This document shows positions 47,237 to 56,114 of a stretch of 64,000 bases of DNA, one piece after another. The notes beneath the pieces were generated by a model. It ran no database searches. It was not told where the DNA came from and saw only the letters and a program-made list of their open reading frames with translations. Within the stretch, counting starts at the first letter, position 1. Every line of letters begins with the position of its first letter. The translations under genes were made by a program, and so were the position numbers. The DNA is taken from assembly GCA_964347475.1 (NCBI GenBank), contig CAYFYY010000002.1, positions 48,597 through 112,596 on the forward strand. Reading direction: 5' to 3'. This DNA comes from GCA-020356105 sp964347475 (GTDB taxonomy: Bacteria > Pseudomonadota > Alphaproteobacteria > UBA8366 > JADFVY01).

Positions 47237-47983
47237 ATGTGCACGCTCGTGATCCTGCGCCGGCCGGGGCATGACTGGCCGCTGCTGCTGGCCGCCAACC
47301 GCGATGAAATGGCCGGCCGGCCGTGGAAGCCGCCGGCCCGCCACTGGCCCGACCGTGCCGAGGTGGTCGGGGGAATCGACCTCGAATCCGGCGGCAGCTG
47401 GCTTGCCCGCAATGATACAGGCGTGGTGGCCGCGGCGCTCAACCGGGTCGGCACGCTCGGCCCGGCCCCTGGCAAACGGAGCCGCGGCGAACTCGTCCTC
47501 GAGGCCCTCGACCACGCCGATGCCGGCGCCGCGGCCGTGGCGCTGGCCGATCTCGATCCTGCCGCCTGGCGATCCTTCAACCTGGTGGTCGCGGACAATA
47601 CCAGCGCCTGGTGGCTCGCGGCGCGCGAGGGGGCGCGTGCCGTCGTCGTCGAACGCATTCCGGAGGGCCTGTCCATGCTCACTGCGCGCGACCTCAACGA
47701 TCCCGAGAGCGACCGCATCGCCCGCTACCTGCCGTTGTTCCGCAATGCCAAGGTGCCGGACCCGGCGGCCGGCGACTGGGAGGCGTGGAAGACGCTGTTG
47801 GCCAGCCGCGACAGTGCCGTCGGCCCGTCCGGCGCCATGAACATCGTCACGGAGTCCGGCTTCGGCACCCTGTCCGGCTCGCTGCTCGCCCTGCCGTCGA
47901 AGGAGGCCATCGATCCCCGCGGCGTCTGGCTGTTCGCCAACGGAAGGCCGGGGCAGGCGCCGTACGAGGCGGTGGCGGGCTGA
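47237..47983 (+). CDS. NRDE/TANGO2-family protein
   Basis: 248 residues starting MCTLVILRRPG with the diagnostic LLAANRDEMAGRPWKPP, from which the family takes its name. The N-terminal cysteine after Met and the NRDE box recall Ntn hydrolases, and the mitochondrial homologue TANGO2 has been linked to haem or lipid handling. The bacterial role is unclear. It follows trkH by 50 bases; its 3' end is convergent with the deacetylase gene, six bases away. Confidence 0.85.
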   Translation: MCTLVILRRPGHDWPLLLAANRDEMAGRPWKPPARHWPDRAEVVGGIDLESGGSWLARNDTGVVAAALNRVGTLGPAPGKRSRGELVLEALDHADAGAAAVALADLDPAAWRSFNLVVADNTSAWWLAAREGARAVVVERIPEGLSMLTARDLNDPESDRIARYLPLFRNAKVPDPAAGDWEAWKTLLASRDSAVGPSGAMNIVTESGFGTLSGSLLALPSKEAIDPRGVWLFANGRPGQAPYEAVAG

Positions 47984-47989
47984 CAGCCG

Positions 47990-48862
47990 TCACCCCGTCG
48001 CCGCCAGGTACCAGTCGAGCACCTGCTCGCCGGTCCACAACGCAACGTCTGGCTTTGCCTTTATGTGCTCATAGATCTTCTCGAGATAGCCGATGCGGTG
48101 CGGCACGCCCGACAGGTACGGGTGGACGCTGATCGCCATCACCCGCGTCGTCTGCGCGCTCTCCGCATAGAGCCGCTCGAACTGGTCGACGGTCCGTTTG
48201 TACATCGCGTCCGAAGGCTGGTGCTGAAGCGCGAAGATCGGGATGTCGTTGGTCTCCACCGAATAGGGCACCGAGACCACCGAGCCGGTGGACGTCTCGA
48301 TGCGGATGGGCTGGTCGTCGAGCACCCAGTCGGCAACGTATTCGACGCCCTCTTCGGCGAGGATGTCGATGGTTTCGTCGGTTTCAGTGAGGCCCGGGCT
48401 CTCCCAGCCGCGCGGCGCCTTGCCGGTGAAGGACCTGATCGTCTCGATGGCGCGGCGGATCTCGGCGCGCTGGTCCTCGAGGTGGTGCATCGGCCCCTGC
48501 ACGTATCCATGGCCCATGAACTCCCAACCGGCCTCCAGCGCCGCCGTTGCGATCTGCGGGTAGGCCTCGCAGACGATGCCGTTCAGCGCCATCGTCGGCA
48601 CGATGGCGTACTTCGCGAAGCAGTCGTAAAGCCGCCAGAAACCAACACGGTTGCCGTATTCGTGCCATGACCAGTTCGGCAGGTCGGGGACGAGGGGCTT
48701 GCCCATCGGCGGGGGCAGTACGGTGCGCGGCATCGCCCGCGCCGGACTCCACATCTCGACATTGATAATGGTCCAGACGACCATCCGCTTGCCGTCCGGC
48801 AGTTTCAGCGGCGGCCGCTCGGTGATTGGCGAATAGGGAACCCGGTCTTCATATGACGGCAT
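47990..48862 (-). CDS. Polysaccharide-deacetylase-family hydrolase (allantoinase PuuE-like)
   Basis: 290 residues of the NodB/polysaccharide deacetylase superfamily in the branch with PuuE allantoinase. Recognisable parts are MVVWTIINVEMWSP, EYGNRVGFWRLYD, GHGYVQGPMHHLEDQRAEIR and the late ISVHPYLSGVPHRI with its metal/catalytic histidine. Such enzymes cleave C-N bonds in cyclic amides or remove N-acetyl/formyl groups; cytosolic, as there is no signal peptide. The downstream NAGGN operon is on the same strand but 124 bases upstream of this gene; membership of that operon is possible, not shown. Confidence 0.8.
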   Translation of the reverse strand: MPSYEDRVPYSPITERPPLKLPDGKRMVVWTIINVEMWSPARAMPRTVLPPPMGKPLVPDLPNWSWHEYGNRVGFWRLYDCFAKYAIVPTMALNGIVCEAYPQIATAALEAGWEFMGHGYVQGPMHHLEDQRAEIRRAIETIRSFTGKAPRGWESPGLTETDETIDILAEEGVEYVADWVLDDQPIRIETSTGSVVSVPYSVETNDIPIFALQHQPSDAMYKRTVDQFERLYAESAQTTRVMAISVHPYLSGVPHRIGYLEKIYEHIKAKPDVALWTGEQVLDWYLAATG

Positions 48863-48986
48863 GCGCGCGCCTCCCCGATTCTTCGGATTAATCCGTACCG
48901 ACGCCTAACACGATTCACCGCGTCGCGGAATGCCGAGGCACCGGTAGGGCGCCATTGTGCCTGATGATAGCTTGACTGTCGGGAAC

Positions 48987-50141
48987 TTAATCGACCGGTT
49001 GTTCGGTAAAGCCTCCGAGTGGACCGAGCTCGTGTCTGTCACGACGTGCCACGGGCGGCGCCTGCACATACAGCGTGAGCAGCCGCGCGAGCGATTCCAG
49101 CGAATCGAAATGGGTCCGCTCGTAGCCATGGCTGGCGTCAATGCCGAAAGTCAGCAGGGCGGTGCGGATGTCATTGCCGGCTTCCACCGCGGAGGCGGCA
49201 TCGGTCCTGTAATAGCGGAACACCTCGCGCTGGTGCCGAATGCCGGTCTCGCGGGCAAGGCGAAGCAACAACTGCGTCAGGTGCCAGTCGAATGGCCCAG
49301 TCATGTCCGCCATGCCGATGGTCACGCCGAATTCCGACGAGTTCTGCCCTGGCGCAACGGTGCCGTTGTCGATCGAGACGAGCTCTGCCACGTCGCCATG
49401 CAGAACGGCGGACGCTCCGGAGCCTACCTCTTCGGAAATAGTGAACAGAAAATGGCAATCGACGGGCAGTACGACGTCCGACCTCAGGATCGCTCGTAAA
49501 GCCGCCAACATTGCGGCGACACCGGCCTTGTCGTCCAGGTGGCGGGACGAGATGAAACCAGACGGTGTGATTTCCGGCACCGGATCAATGGCAACGATAT
49601 CTCCGATTTGAAAACCGGAGGCTTCCAGGTCGCCGCGATCGCGCACCAACTCGTCCACCCGGATCTCAAGATTTGTCCAGGCGACGGGCTGCATGTCGAC
49701 CTCGGTGTTGTATGTATGGCCGGATGCCTTCAGCGGCAGGATGGTGCCGCGCCGCGGCCCGTCATCGGTAAAGACGGTTACCCGTGCTCCCTCGGCAAAT
49801 CGCGCCGACCAGTGGCCGATCGGGACGATCTCCATTCGACCATTATCCTTGAGCATTTTCACTTGCGCGCCGAGCGTATCGAGATGACCGACTATGGCGC
49901 GGTCGGGGCTGGACTGCGAGCCGGCAACATTGACGCGAATGGCGCCGCGGCGCGTAAGCTCGTATTCGGCCTGCATGTCGTCCAGCAGGTCGCACACGAA
50001 ACGCACGACAGAGTCGGTGTAGCCGCTAGGGCTCGGGATCGCGAGCAGGGCCAGCAGCAGCTCGGCAATCTCCTCGCGCGCGATGGCAAGGGGTTGCAAG
50101 TCGGGCTCCGAGCTCGCCGTCGTGCTCTCCTGATTCATCAC
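48987..50141 (-). CDS. M42-family peptidase of the NAGGN osmoprotectant system
   Basis: 384 residues of the M42/M20-like di-zinc aminopeptidase fold: LAIPSPSGYTDSVVRFV, GHLDTLG, SSRHLDDKAGVAAML and ISEEVGSGA carry the metal ligands and catalytic glutamate. It resembles the peptidase always found with NAGGN genes. Its job may be turnover of N-acetylglutaminylglutamine amide when osmotic stress ends (inference). Start ATG overlaps the ngg stop by four bases, so it is translated with the synthetase. Confidence 0.88.
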   Translation of the reverse strand: MMNQESTTASSEPDLQPLAIAREEIAELLLALLAIPSPSGYTDSVVRFVCDLLDDMQAEYELTRRGAIRVNVAGSQSSPDRAIVGHLDTLGAQVKMLKDNGRMEIVPIGHWSARFAEGARVTVFTDDGPRRGTILPLKASGHTYNTEVDMQPVAWTNLEIRVDELVRDRGDLEASGFQIGDIVAIDPVPEITPSGFISSRHLDDKAGVAAMLAALRAILRSDVVLPVDCHFLFTISEEVGSGASAVLHGDVAELVSIDNGTVAPGQNSSEFGVTIGMADMTGPFDWHLTQLLLRLARETGIRHQREVFRYYRTDAASAVEAGNDIRTALLTFGIDASHGYERTHFDSLESLARLLTLYVQAPPVARRDRHELGPLGGFTEQPVD

Positions 50142-51883
50142 GCCACCTCCGCCGTCTGGGGGAACAACAGGTCAACGAAGCGCTCCGCGGTCGGCTGCGG
50201 TTCATGGTTGGCGAGGCCGGGGCGCTCGTTCGCTTCGACGATGACATAGTCCGGTCCATCGACGGCTGGAACCAGGAAGTCAAGACCAACCACCGGGATA
50301 TCGAGTATCCGGGCTGCGGTCTCCGCGGCCTCCGCCAGTTTGGCGTGCAGCATCTCGGTCGTGTCGACGATGGTACCACCGGTATGGAGGTTCGCGGTTT
50401 TGCGGACCTCGAGATGCTCGCCTTCCGGAAGCACCGTCTCCAAGTCGTATCCAGCTGCCTCTACGCAACGCCGGGTTTCAGAATCCATTGGGATCCGGCT
50501 TTCGCCGCCGGTGGTGGCTGCGCGGCGGCGACTTTGGACGGCAATGAGGTCGGCTATGGTCGCATGACCATCGCCGGTGACGGCTGCAGGGCTGCGGACC
50601 GCGGCTGCTGTGACCTTGCCGCCGATCACGATGATTCGCAGATCCTGACCTTCGCAGAATTGCTCGAGCAGTACCCGCGCGTCAACGCGCGATGCCGCTT
50701 CGATTGCCGCGGCCATGGTTTCGGTATCGCGGACGTCCACGCTGATGCCTGCTCCCTGCTCGCCACGCGCGGGTTTGACGACGATTCGCCCGTGGCGGGC
50801 GAGGAATGCGCCATCCTCGTCCTCGTCGCCGGCTTCCATCTGCGCCGGCACGTTGAGCCCTTCGGCTGACAGCAGCCGATGCGTCAACGCCTTGTCGTCG
50901 CAGCGAGCCATTGCAACAGACGAAGTCAGGTCGGACAGGGATTCTCGACAATGTATTCTCCGGCCGCCGTGGCTGAGCGTGAACAAGGCCGCCTCCTCGT
51001 CCTCGATCTCAACGCCGATTCCGCGCCGCCGTGCTTCGTTGATGATGATCTGCGCATACGGGTTCAGACGCGCGTCCAGCTCGGGCCCGGTGTAAAGCTT
51101 TTCGTTTATCGGATTCTTGTGCTTCAGGCAGAAGGCCGGAAAGCGCTGAAAGCCAAGCTTCTCGTATAGCGTGATCGCCTGCTCGTTGTCGTGCATGACG
51201 CTAAGGTCGAGCCAAGCAAGCCCGCGTGCCGAGTAATGTTCGGCAAGGTGCCGTACCAGGCTTTCACCGACTCCCGCGTAGGCGGCCTGCGCGTCGACGG
51301 CGAGGCACCATAGGCTCGCGGTCATTTCCGGGTCGTTAAAGGCACGCACATGATCCACGCCGGTAACTGTCCCGATCACACGACCGGAAGCCGAATCCTC
51401 GGCAACCAAGTAAGTGAGCCGCCGCGAACCCTTGTTCTGAAGCACAAAATCGCGCGGCACCGACACCATGCCCAGTTGCGTATAAATACGGTTAATCGCA
51501 GCAGCATCGTTGCCACCTCGCAGACGGCGGACGAAGAAGCCGTGCGGCCGGGTGCGGCGCGGCCGGTAGTTGGCGAGCGAAAGGCGATAGGAATGCGACG
51601 GATCGAGAAACAGGTCCTGTGGAGCCAAAGCGAGCGCCACATGCGGGTCCTGGACGTAAAACGCGATGTCGCGTTCATCGGTGGCCTCTTTGCGGAGGGC
51701 CGCAACAAGATCCTCCGTGCTGGCAAAGGTATGGGCGAAGATCAGACGGCCCCAACCGCAGTCCAGGTATGCATTGGCGTCCGGCGCTGTCTGATGGGCG
51801 CCGGTCGGCAACGGTCGCCAGTCGGACGGGCGGCGGTCGTGCGTTGCACGATGACCTGTCTTGCGTGCTCGTAAAGCGCTCAT
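50138..51883 (-). CDS. ngg: N-acetylglutaminylglutamine synthetase (GNAT + ATP-grasp)
   Basis: 581 residues in two parts. Residues about 115-265 are a GNAT acetyltransferase (AVDAQAAYAGVGESLVRHLAEH is the acetyl-CoA loop); about 290-575 are an ATP-grasp ligase (VVKPARGEQGAGISV, LLEQFCEGQDLRIIVI, VEANERPGLANHEPQP). Together they acetylate and couple two glutamine/glutamate units to build the osmolyte NAGGN. It lies 16 bases after asnO. The same fusion is known from Sinorhizobium meliloti and Pseudomonas aeruginosa. Confidence 0.92.
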   Translation of the reverse strand: MSALRARKTGHRATHDRRPSDWRPLPTGAHQTAPDANAYLDCGWGRLIFAHTFASTEDLVAALRKEATDERDIAFYVQDPHVALALAPQDLFLDPSHSYRLSLANYRPRRTRPHGFFVRRLRGGNDAAAINRIYTQLGMVSVPRDFVLQNKGSRRLTYLVAEDSASGRVIGTVTGVDHVRAFNDPEMTASLWCLAVDAQAAYAGVGESLVRHLAEHYSARGLAWLDLSVMHDNEQAITLYEKLGFQRFPAFCLKHKNPINEKLYTGPELDARLNPYAQIIINEARRRGIGVEIEDEEAALFTLSHGGRRIHCRESLSDLTSSVAMARCDDKALTHRLLSAEGLNVPAQMEAGDEDEDGAFLARHGRIVVKPARGEQGAGISVDVRDTETMAAAIEAASRVDARVLLEQFCEGQDLRIIVIGGKVTAAAVRSPAAVTGDGHATIADLIAVQSRRRAATTGGESRIPMDSETRRCVEAAGYDLETVLPEGEHLEVRKTANLHTGGTIVDTTEMLHAKLAEAAETAARILDIPVVGLDFLVPAVDGPDYVIVEANERPGLANHEPQPTAERFVDLLFPQTAEVA

Positions 51884-51899
51884 GCCATGTCCTGAATCA

Positions 51900-53675
51900 T
51901 CAGATTTCGTGTGACTGAAGCCACAACTCGAGTAGCGTTACCTGCCACAGTTTTGACCCGCGCAACGGGGTGATGTGGTGGTCTGGGTTCTGGAGGAGCA
52001 CATCAACGTAACCGGCATCGAAAACGTTGCGCTGCCGGGCACGCGAATCCGCCAAAACGCCGCGAACCATCTCGAGCACATCACCCCTGAGGTACTTCAG
52101 GGCGGGCACAGGAAAATAACCCTTCGGCCGATCAATCACCTCTGCCGGTAATACCTTGCGGGCCGCTTCCTTCAGTACGTACTTGCCGTCGCCGGCCACC
52201 TTGAGTTCCGCCGGCACGCGCGCGGCGAGTTCGACCAGATCATGATCGAGGAACGGTACCCGCGCCTCGAGGCCCCAAGCCATCGTCATGTTGTCGACCC
52301 GCTTGACCGGATCGTCGACCAGCATGATTGTGCTGTCGATCCTCAACGCCTTGTCGATGGGGCGATCTGCGCCGGCTTCGCTGAAGTGGTCCTGGATAAG
52401 ACGGGCGGCGTGGTCGCCATCGCGGAATCGCGGATGCACAGCGGACAGGTAATCATCGTGGTCGCGGTCGCGGAAAAGGCGCCCGTAATCCGCCGCCGCA
52501 TTGCTGCTCTTTATCAGCGGTGGATACCAGTGATAGCCGCCGAACACCTCGTCGGCACCCTGACCGGACTGCACTACCTTGAGGTGTTTGGAAACCTCCT
52601 CGGAGAGCAGGAAGAAGCCGATCACATCGTGACTCACCATCGGCTCCGACATTGCGCGGACGCAGTCGGGCAACGAGGGCAGCAGCCGCTGCGCGCTGTC
52701 GACGCGGATCTTGTGGTGCGTCGTGCCGAATTGGCTGGCGATGATGTCAGAATAGCGGAACTCGTCGCCGGCCTCGCCGTTGACGGTTTCGAAACCGACC
52801 GAGAAGGTGTTGAGTCCGGTCTGGCCTTCCTCGGCCAGAAGTCCGACGATAAGGCTTGAATCGAGCCCGCCGGACAGCAGGACGCCGACCGGCACGTCCG
52901 CCACCAGCCGTCGACGCACGGCCGTGCGCAGGGCCTCCAGGATGCGTTCCTGCCAATCCGCCTCGCCGCATCCCGCGTCGTCGTCTGCGGGGCCGAAACG
53001 CAGCGTCCAGTATGTTTGCTCGCTGCGTGAGCCATCCGGCTCGATCGTCATCACCGTCGCCGGCGGCAGCTTGCGTACGCCCTTCAGGATGGTATAGGGG
53101 GCAGGCACGACGGCATGGAAGTTCATATAGAAATTAAGCGCTACCGGGTCGATGTCGGTATCGACGTCGCCAGCGGCAAGGAGCGCCGGCAGGCTGGATG
53201 CAAAGCGCAGTCCGCCGGCTGATTCCGAGTAGTACAGCGGCTTGATGCCAAGGCGGTCGCGGGCCAAAGTCACGCGTCCGGAGTCGCGCTCCCAGACGGC
53301 GAAGGCGAACATCCCCGAAAATCGTTCCACGCACTCTGGCCCCCAGGCATGGAACCCCTTCAAAATCACTTCTGTGTCACCGTCCGAGAAGAACCGATAG
53401 CCCTCGCCGCGCAGCTCCTCGCGCAGCTCACGGTAATTGTAGATCGCACCGTTGAAAGCGACCGCAAGGCCGAGTTCGGGGTCGGCCATCGGCTGTTGCG
53501 CCCGGTCGCTCAGATCGATGATCTTGAGTCGCGTGTGGCCGAGAGCGAGCCTGCTATGCGCAAGCAGGCCATTGCCGTCCGGTCCGCGCGCCACCATCGC
53601 GTCGGTCATGCGCCGCACGGCATCCGTGCAGGCAGCGGAATCGTTGAAGCGTATGTCGCCGGCTATGCCGCACAT
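51900..53675 (-). CDS. asnO: NAGGN-type glutamine amidotransferase/asparagine synthetase
   Basis: 591 residues. N-terminal class II glutaminase with catalytic Cys2 (MCGIAGDIRFND, GARGPDGNG-type substrate loop) and a C-terminal PP-loop synthetase (LLSGGLDSSLIVGLLAEEG). AsnB-like overall, but first in the operon with ngg and the M42 peptidase, which identifies it as AsnO, forming the terminal carboxamide of N-acetylglutaminylglutamine amide. The AT-rich DNA upstream is the likely osmoresponsive promoter. Confidence 0.92.
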   Translation of the reverse strand: MCGIAGDIRFNDSAACTDAVRRMTDAMVARGPDGNGLLAHSRLALGHTRLKIIDLSDRAQQPMADPELGLAVAFNGAIYNYRELREELRGEGYRFFSDGDTEVILKGFHAWGPECVERFSGMFAFAVWERDSGRVTLARDRLGIKPLYYSESAGGLRFASSLPALLAAGDVDTDIDPVALNFYMNFHAVVPAPYTILKGVRKLPPATVMTIEPDGSRSEQTYWTLRFGPADDDAGCGEADWQERILEALRTAVRRRLVADVPVGVLLSGGLDSSLIVGLLAEEGQTGLNTFSVGFETVNGEAGDEFRYSDIIASQFGTTHHKIRVDSAQRLLPSLPDCVRAMSEPMVSHDVIGFFLLSEEVSKHLKVVQSGQGADEVFGGYHWYPPLIKSSNAAADYGRLFRDRDHDDYLSAVHPRFRDGDHAARLIQDHFSEAGADRPIDKALRIDSTIMLVDDPVKRVDNMTMAWGLEARVPFLDHDLVELAARVPAELKVAGDGKYVLKEAARKVLPAEVIDRPKGYFPVPALKYLRGDVLEMVRGVLADSRARQRNVFDAGYVDVLLQNPDHHITPLRGSKLWQVTLLELWLQSHEI

Positions 53676-54032
53676 ATCAAGATGATTCTCTTCTTGCGGT
53701 AAGGGAAACCGGCCGAGCCGGAGAATACTGGCTGAACCGGAAATGGTTCATGAAGCGTACCGTTGAGCGAACTTAGCGATAATGCTCCCAAATTTCCAGA
53801 AAAACAAACGCAATTACATATAGGCGTCAAACATAATATTGTCAACAGGACAATTTATATTTTCATAATCGGCATATATTGTTAAAGTAAAGAATCACTA
53901 TTCGGGAACTCTAAAGATTGCTACTCGCAAGCGAACGCCCGAGCGCCAAGATCTGGGCAAATCAAGTCGCAACGATACTTGCTCGTTAGTGGTCGAGGTC
54001 TTCGGATGACGCCTAATGGACGACCTGTCTCA
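53676..54032. promoter_or_regulatory. AT-rich promoter region of the NAGGN operon
   Basis: 357 bases, strongly AT-rich from about 53790 to 53940, in contrast to the GC-rich surroundings. It contains ATTGTC-AACAG-GACAAT (53838-53854), a 6-bp inverted repeat with a 5-base spacer, a plausible operator about 165 bases upstream of asnO. No gene is visible. The 3' end of the convergent... flanking gene at 54033 (minus strand, upstream in the same direction) closes it. Confidence 0.5.
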
Positions 54033-54722
54033 CTACCACGGCAGCTCGAGGGCGCGGGTGAGGAACCGGGTGAGTGGTGCGAAGGTGCGGCAGGTCGCGG
54101 CGAAGTCGTCCATGAAGCCGGGCGCGCAGGCCTGCGCTTCGGTAAAGCTGGCCAGCGCGAAGAAATCCTTGCGCTTGATATCGTCGATCAGCGGGTGATC
54201 GGGGTCGTAGCCGCGCGGCGGGCGCTTGAGCGCTTCGCCGGCAAGATACGCCCTGGGGCCGAGCGCCTTCGCCGAGGTGACCCGTCGCCAGCCGGTTGCA
54301 TCGTTGGCGATGGCATCGCGGATCTTCGCGAGGGCCGGGCCGTTCGGGTGCCAGACGCCGCTGGCCGCGAACACGCCGCCCGGCTCGAGGTGCAGGTAGA
54401 AGCCCGGCGCGTGGGCGTCGCGTGCCGCCTCGTGCCTGAAATGGGCGCCGGCATTGGTCTTATACGGCCGCTTGTCCTTCGAGAAGCGGATGTCGCGGTG
54501 GATCCGGAACAGCGAGCCGCCATTGGGCCGCGGGTCGGCCACGTAGCGGGCGCTGATTCGCTTCAGGTGCGGCGCAAAACCGGCGATGAACTCCAGCATC
54601 GGGTCGCGCACGTCGGCGAGATAGCGCGCCTTGTTGGCCGCGAACCAGTCGCGGTCGTTGTTGTGCTCTAGCTCGCGCAGGAAGCCGAACAGCGCCGGGG
54701 TGAAATGGGTTTTGTCTGCCAT
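54033..54722 (-). CDS. DUF2461 (TIGR02453-type) protein
   Basis: 229 residues. Family landmarks: FTPALFGFLRELEHNNDRDWFAANKARYL at the start, the SLFRIHRDIRFSKDKRPYKTNAGAHFRH core and GFYLHLEPGGVFAASGVWHP. DUF2461 proteins are cytosolic, occur in bacteria and some fungi, and have no agreed activity. The gene runs toward the NAGGN operon in the same direction but is separated by 357 AT-rich bases. Confidence 0.85.
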   Translation of the reverse strand: MADKTHFTPALFGFLRELEHNNDRDWFAANKARYLADVRDPMLEFIAGFAPHLKRISARYVADPRPNGGSLFRIHRDIRFSKDKRPYKTNAGAHFRHEAARDAHAPGFYLHLEPGGVFAASGVWHPNGPALAKIRDAIANDATGWRRVTSAKALGPRAYLAGEALKRPPRGYDPDHPLIDDIKRKDFFALASFTEAQACAPGFMDDFAATCRTFAPLTRFLTRALELPW

Positions 54723-54909
54723 CGCCGCCTCCCTTTTCCCTTGGCAGGAGACTAGCGGGATTCGCGTGACCCTGAAATAGGCGGCGCGACCTTATCCCTC
54801 GAGTCGCAGCTTTGCCGCCCTAAGGATGAGAGTACAAACAATGGAGCCTCATCCTGAGTGGCCCAGAGGGACGTCTCAAAGGAACAGTTCGCTCGGCGTC
54901 GCCGGCTGG

Positions 54910-55644
54910 CTAAAGGTTCTGCTTGCCGACGTTGTACCAGTCGCGCTGGGTGCGGAAATAGCTCTTCGGGGCGGTCTCGACCGAGGCGACGACGCGCTCG
55001 AACTCGGCGCGCGCCTCCTCGATATGGCCAAGGCGCTGCAGCAAGAGAGCATAGCGGCAGCGCGCCTCCTCGCCGGGGTAGTAGCCGGCCAGCGCGCCGT
55101 ATTCGACCAGCGCACCGTCGCTATCGCCCAGCCCCTCGCGGCTGCGCGCATACAACAGATGCGCGTCCGCCGACTCGAAGTCCGGCAGCAGCTCGCGCAG
55201 CCGGTCCAGCGTCGCACACACACCGGCATAGTCCTTGTGCCCGAACTGCGCCCGCGCCAGCCCCAGCATCAGCGCCGGGTCGTCCGCGTGCGCGCCGGTC
55301 AGCGCCGTCTCGTACAGCGTGCGGGCGTCGTCGTAGCGCTGCTGCGCCATCAGCGCCTCGGCCAGGCGCTTGCGGTTCTCCGCCGTATCGGTCAGGCGCA
55401 GCGCCGCCGTCGCCTCCTGGACCTCGCGGTCCGGGTTGATCACCCGGCCGATGTCCGACGCTGCCTCGCGCGCCGCCCGGCTGTGCCGCAGGTCCGGAAG
55501 AATCTCCATGACGAAATAGATCGCCGCGCCGATGCCTGGCAGGGCCAGGATGATCATGAACCAGTAATAGGGCTGCCGTGCGCGCAGCGCGTGGATGATG
55601 CACAGCACGTTCAGTACCAGCGTCAGGCCGGCAAGCGCGGGCAT
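54910..55644 (-). CDS. Membrane-anchored TPR protein
   Basis: 244 residues. Two N-terminal membrane helices (about 4-19 and 27-47, the second in WFMIILALPGIGAAIYFVME, reminiscent of the PLD nuclease N-terminal membrane module) are followed by about five TPR units from residue 78 to 235 (ENRKRLAEALMAQQRYDDARTLYETAL and onward). A scaffold at the membrane is likely; no enzymatic motif is seen. RBS GAGGGG lies upstream of the ATG. Confidence 0.75.
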   Translation of the reverse strand: MPALAGLTLVLNVLCIIHALRARQPYYWFMIILALPGIGAAIYFVMEILPDLRHSRAAREAASDIGRVINPDREVQEATAALRLTDTAENRKRLAEALMAQQRYDDARTLYETALTGAHADDPALMLGLARAQFGHKDYAGVCATLDRLRELLPDFESADAHLLYARSREGLGDSDGALVEYGALAGYYPGEEARCRYALLLQRLGHIEEARAEFERVVASVETAPKSYFRTQRDWYNVGKQNL

Positions 55645-55759
55645 GGGACCCCTCCGGTATCAGGCGACGGTAGCGCGCACGACTATCGCACGCAACGTCT
55701 TATCGTCCGGTTAAGAGGGGGGAAGGGGACGCCACCCCGACAGGCGGCGGGCCGGCGCG

Positions 55760-55996
55760 TCAGGCGCCGGCGGTCTCGATGTGGTCGGCGATGTCGTCGA
55801 GCAGCTTGCGCGCGGCCGCAGTCTCCATGCCCGGCTTCTCGCCGACGGTACGCAGGCGTTCGGCCAGCGACATCCGGCGCGGGTCGCCCGCCGCCAGCGT
55901 CGAGATCACGGTGACCAGCGCACGCGTGGCGCCGTCCAGCTCCTTCTCCAGGGTCGCAACCCGCGCCTCGAGCGCCTTGATCGTGTCCTTGCTCAT
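55760..55996 (-). CDS. Small hypothetical helical protein
   Basis: 78 residues from the ATG at 55996. The first half (IKALEARVATLEKELDGATRALVTVIS) has a heptad-like spacing that predicts a short coiled coil; the rest is helical with AAARKLLDDIADHIE. No signal peptide, no cysteine. I do not recognise a family. Same strand as the TPR gene, 115 bases apart. Confidence 0.6.
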   Translation of the reverse strand: MSKDTIKALEARVATLEKELDGATRALVTVISTLAAGDPRRMSLAERLRTVGEKPGMETAAARKLLDDIADHIETAGA

Positions 55997-56114
55997 TGTC
56001 GTCTCCGCGCATGCCACGTTGTGGTCAACGGCCGTTTATCATGCACATCATGCGTTAGCGCGAGGTTAATGGGCGCGGTTGGCCGCACGTCCGACGCGGC
56101 GAAACGGCTGCGCG

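Noticed and set aside
46028..47983. 651-residue plus-strand frame ending in the NRDE protein
   Set aside because: The first two thirds are an out-of-frame reading of trkH; the real gene starts at ATG 47237.
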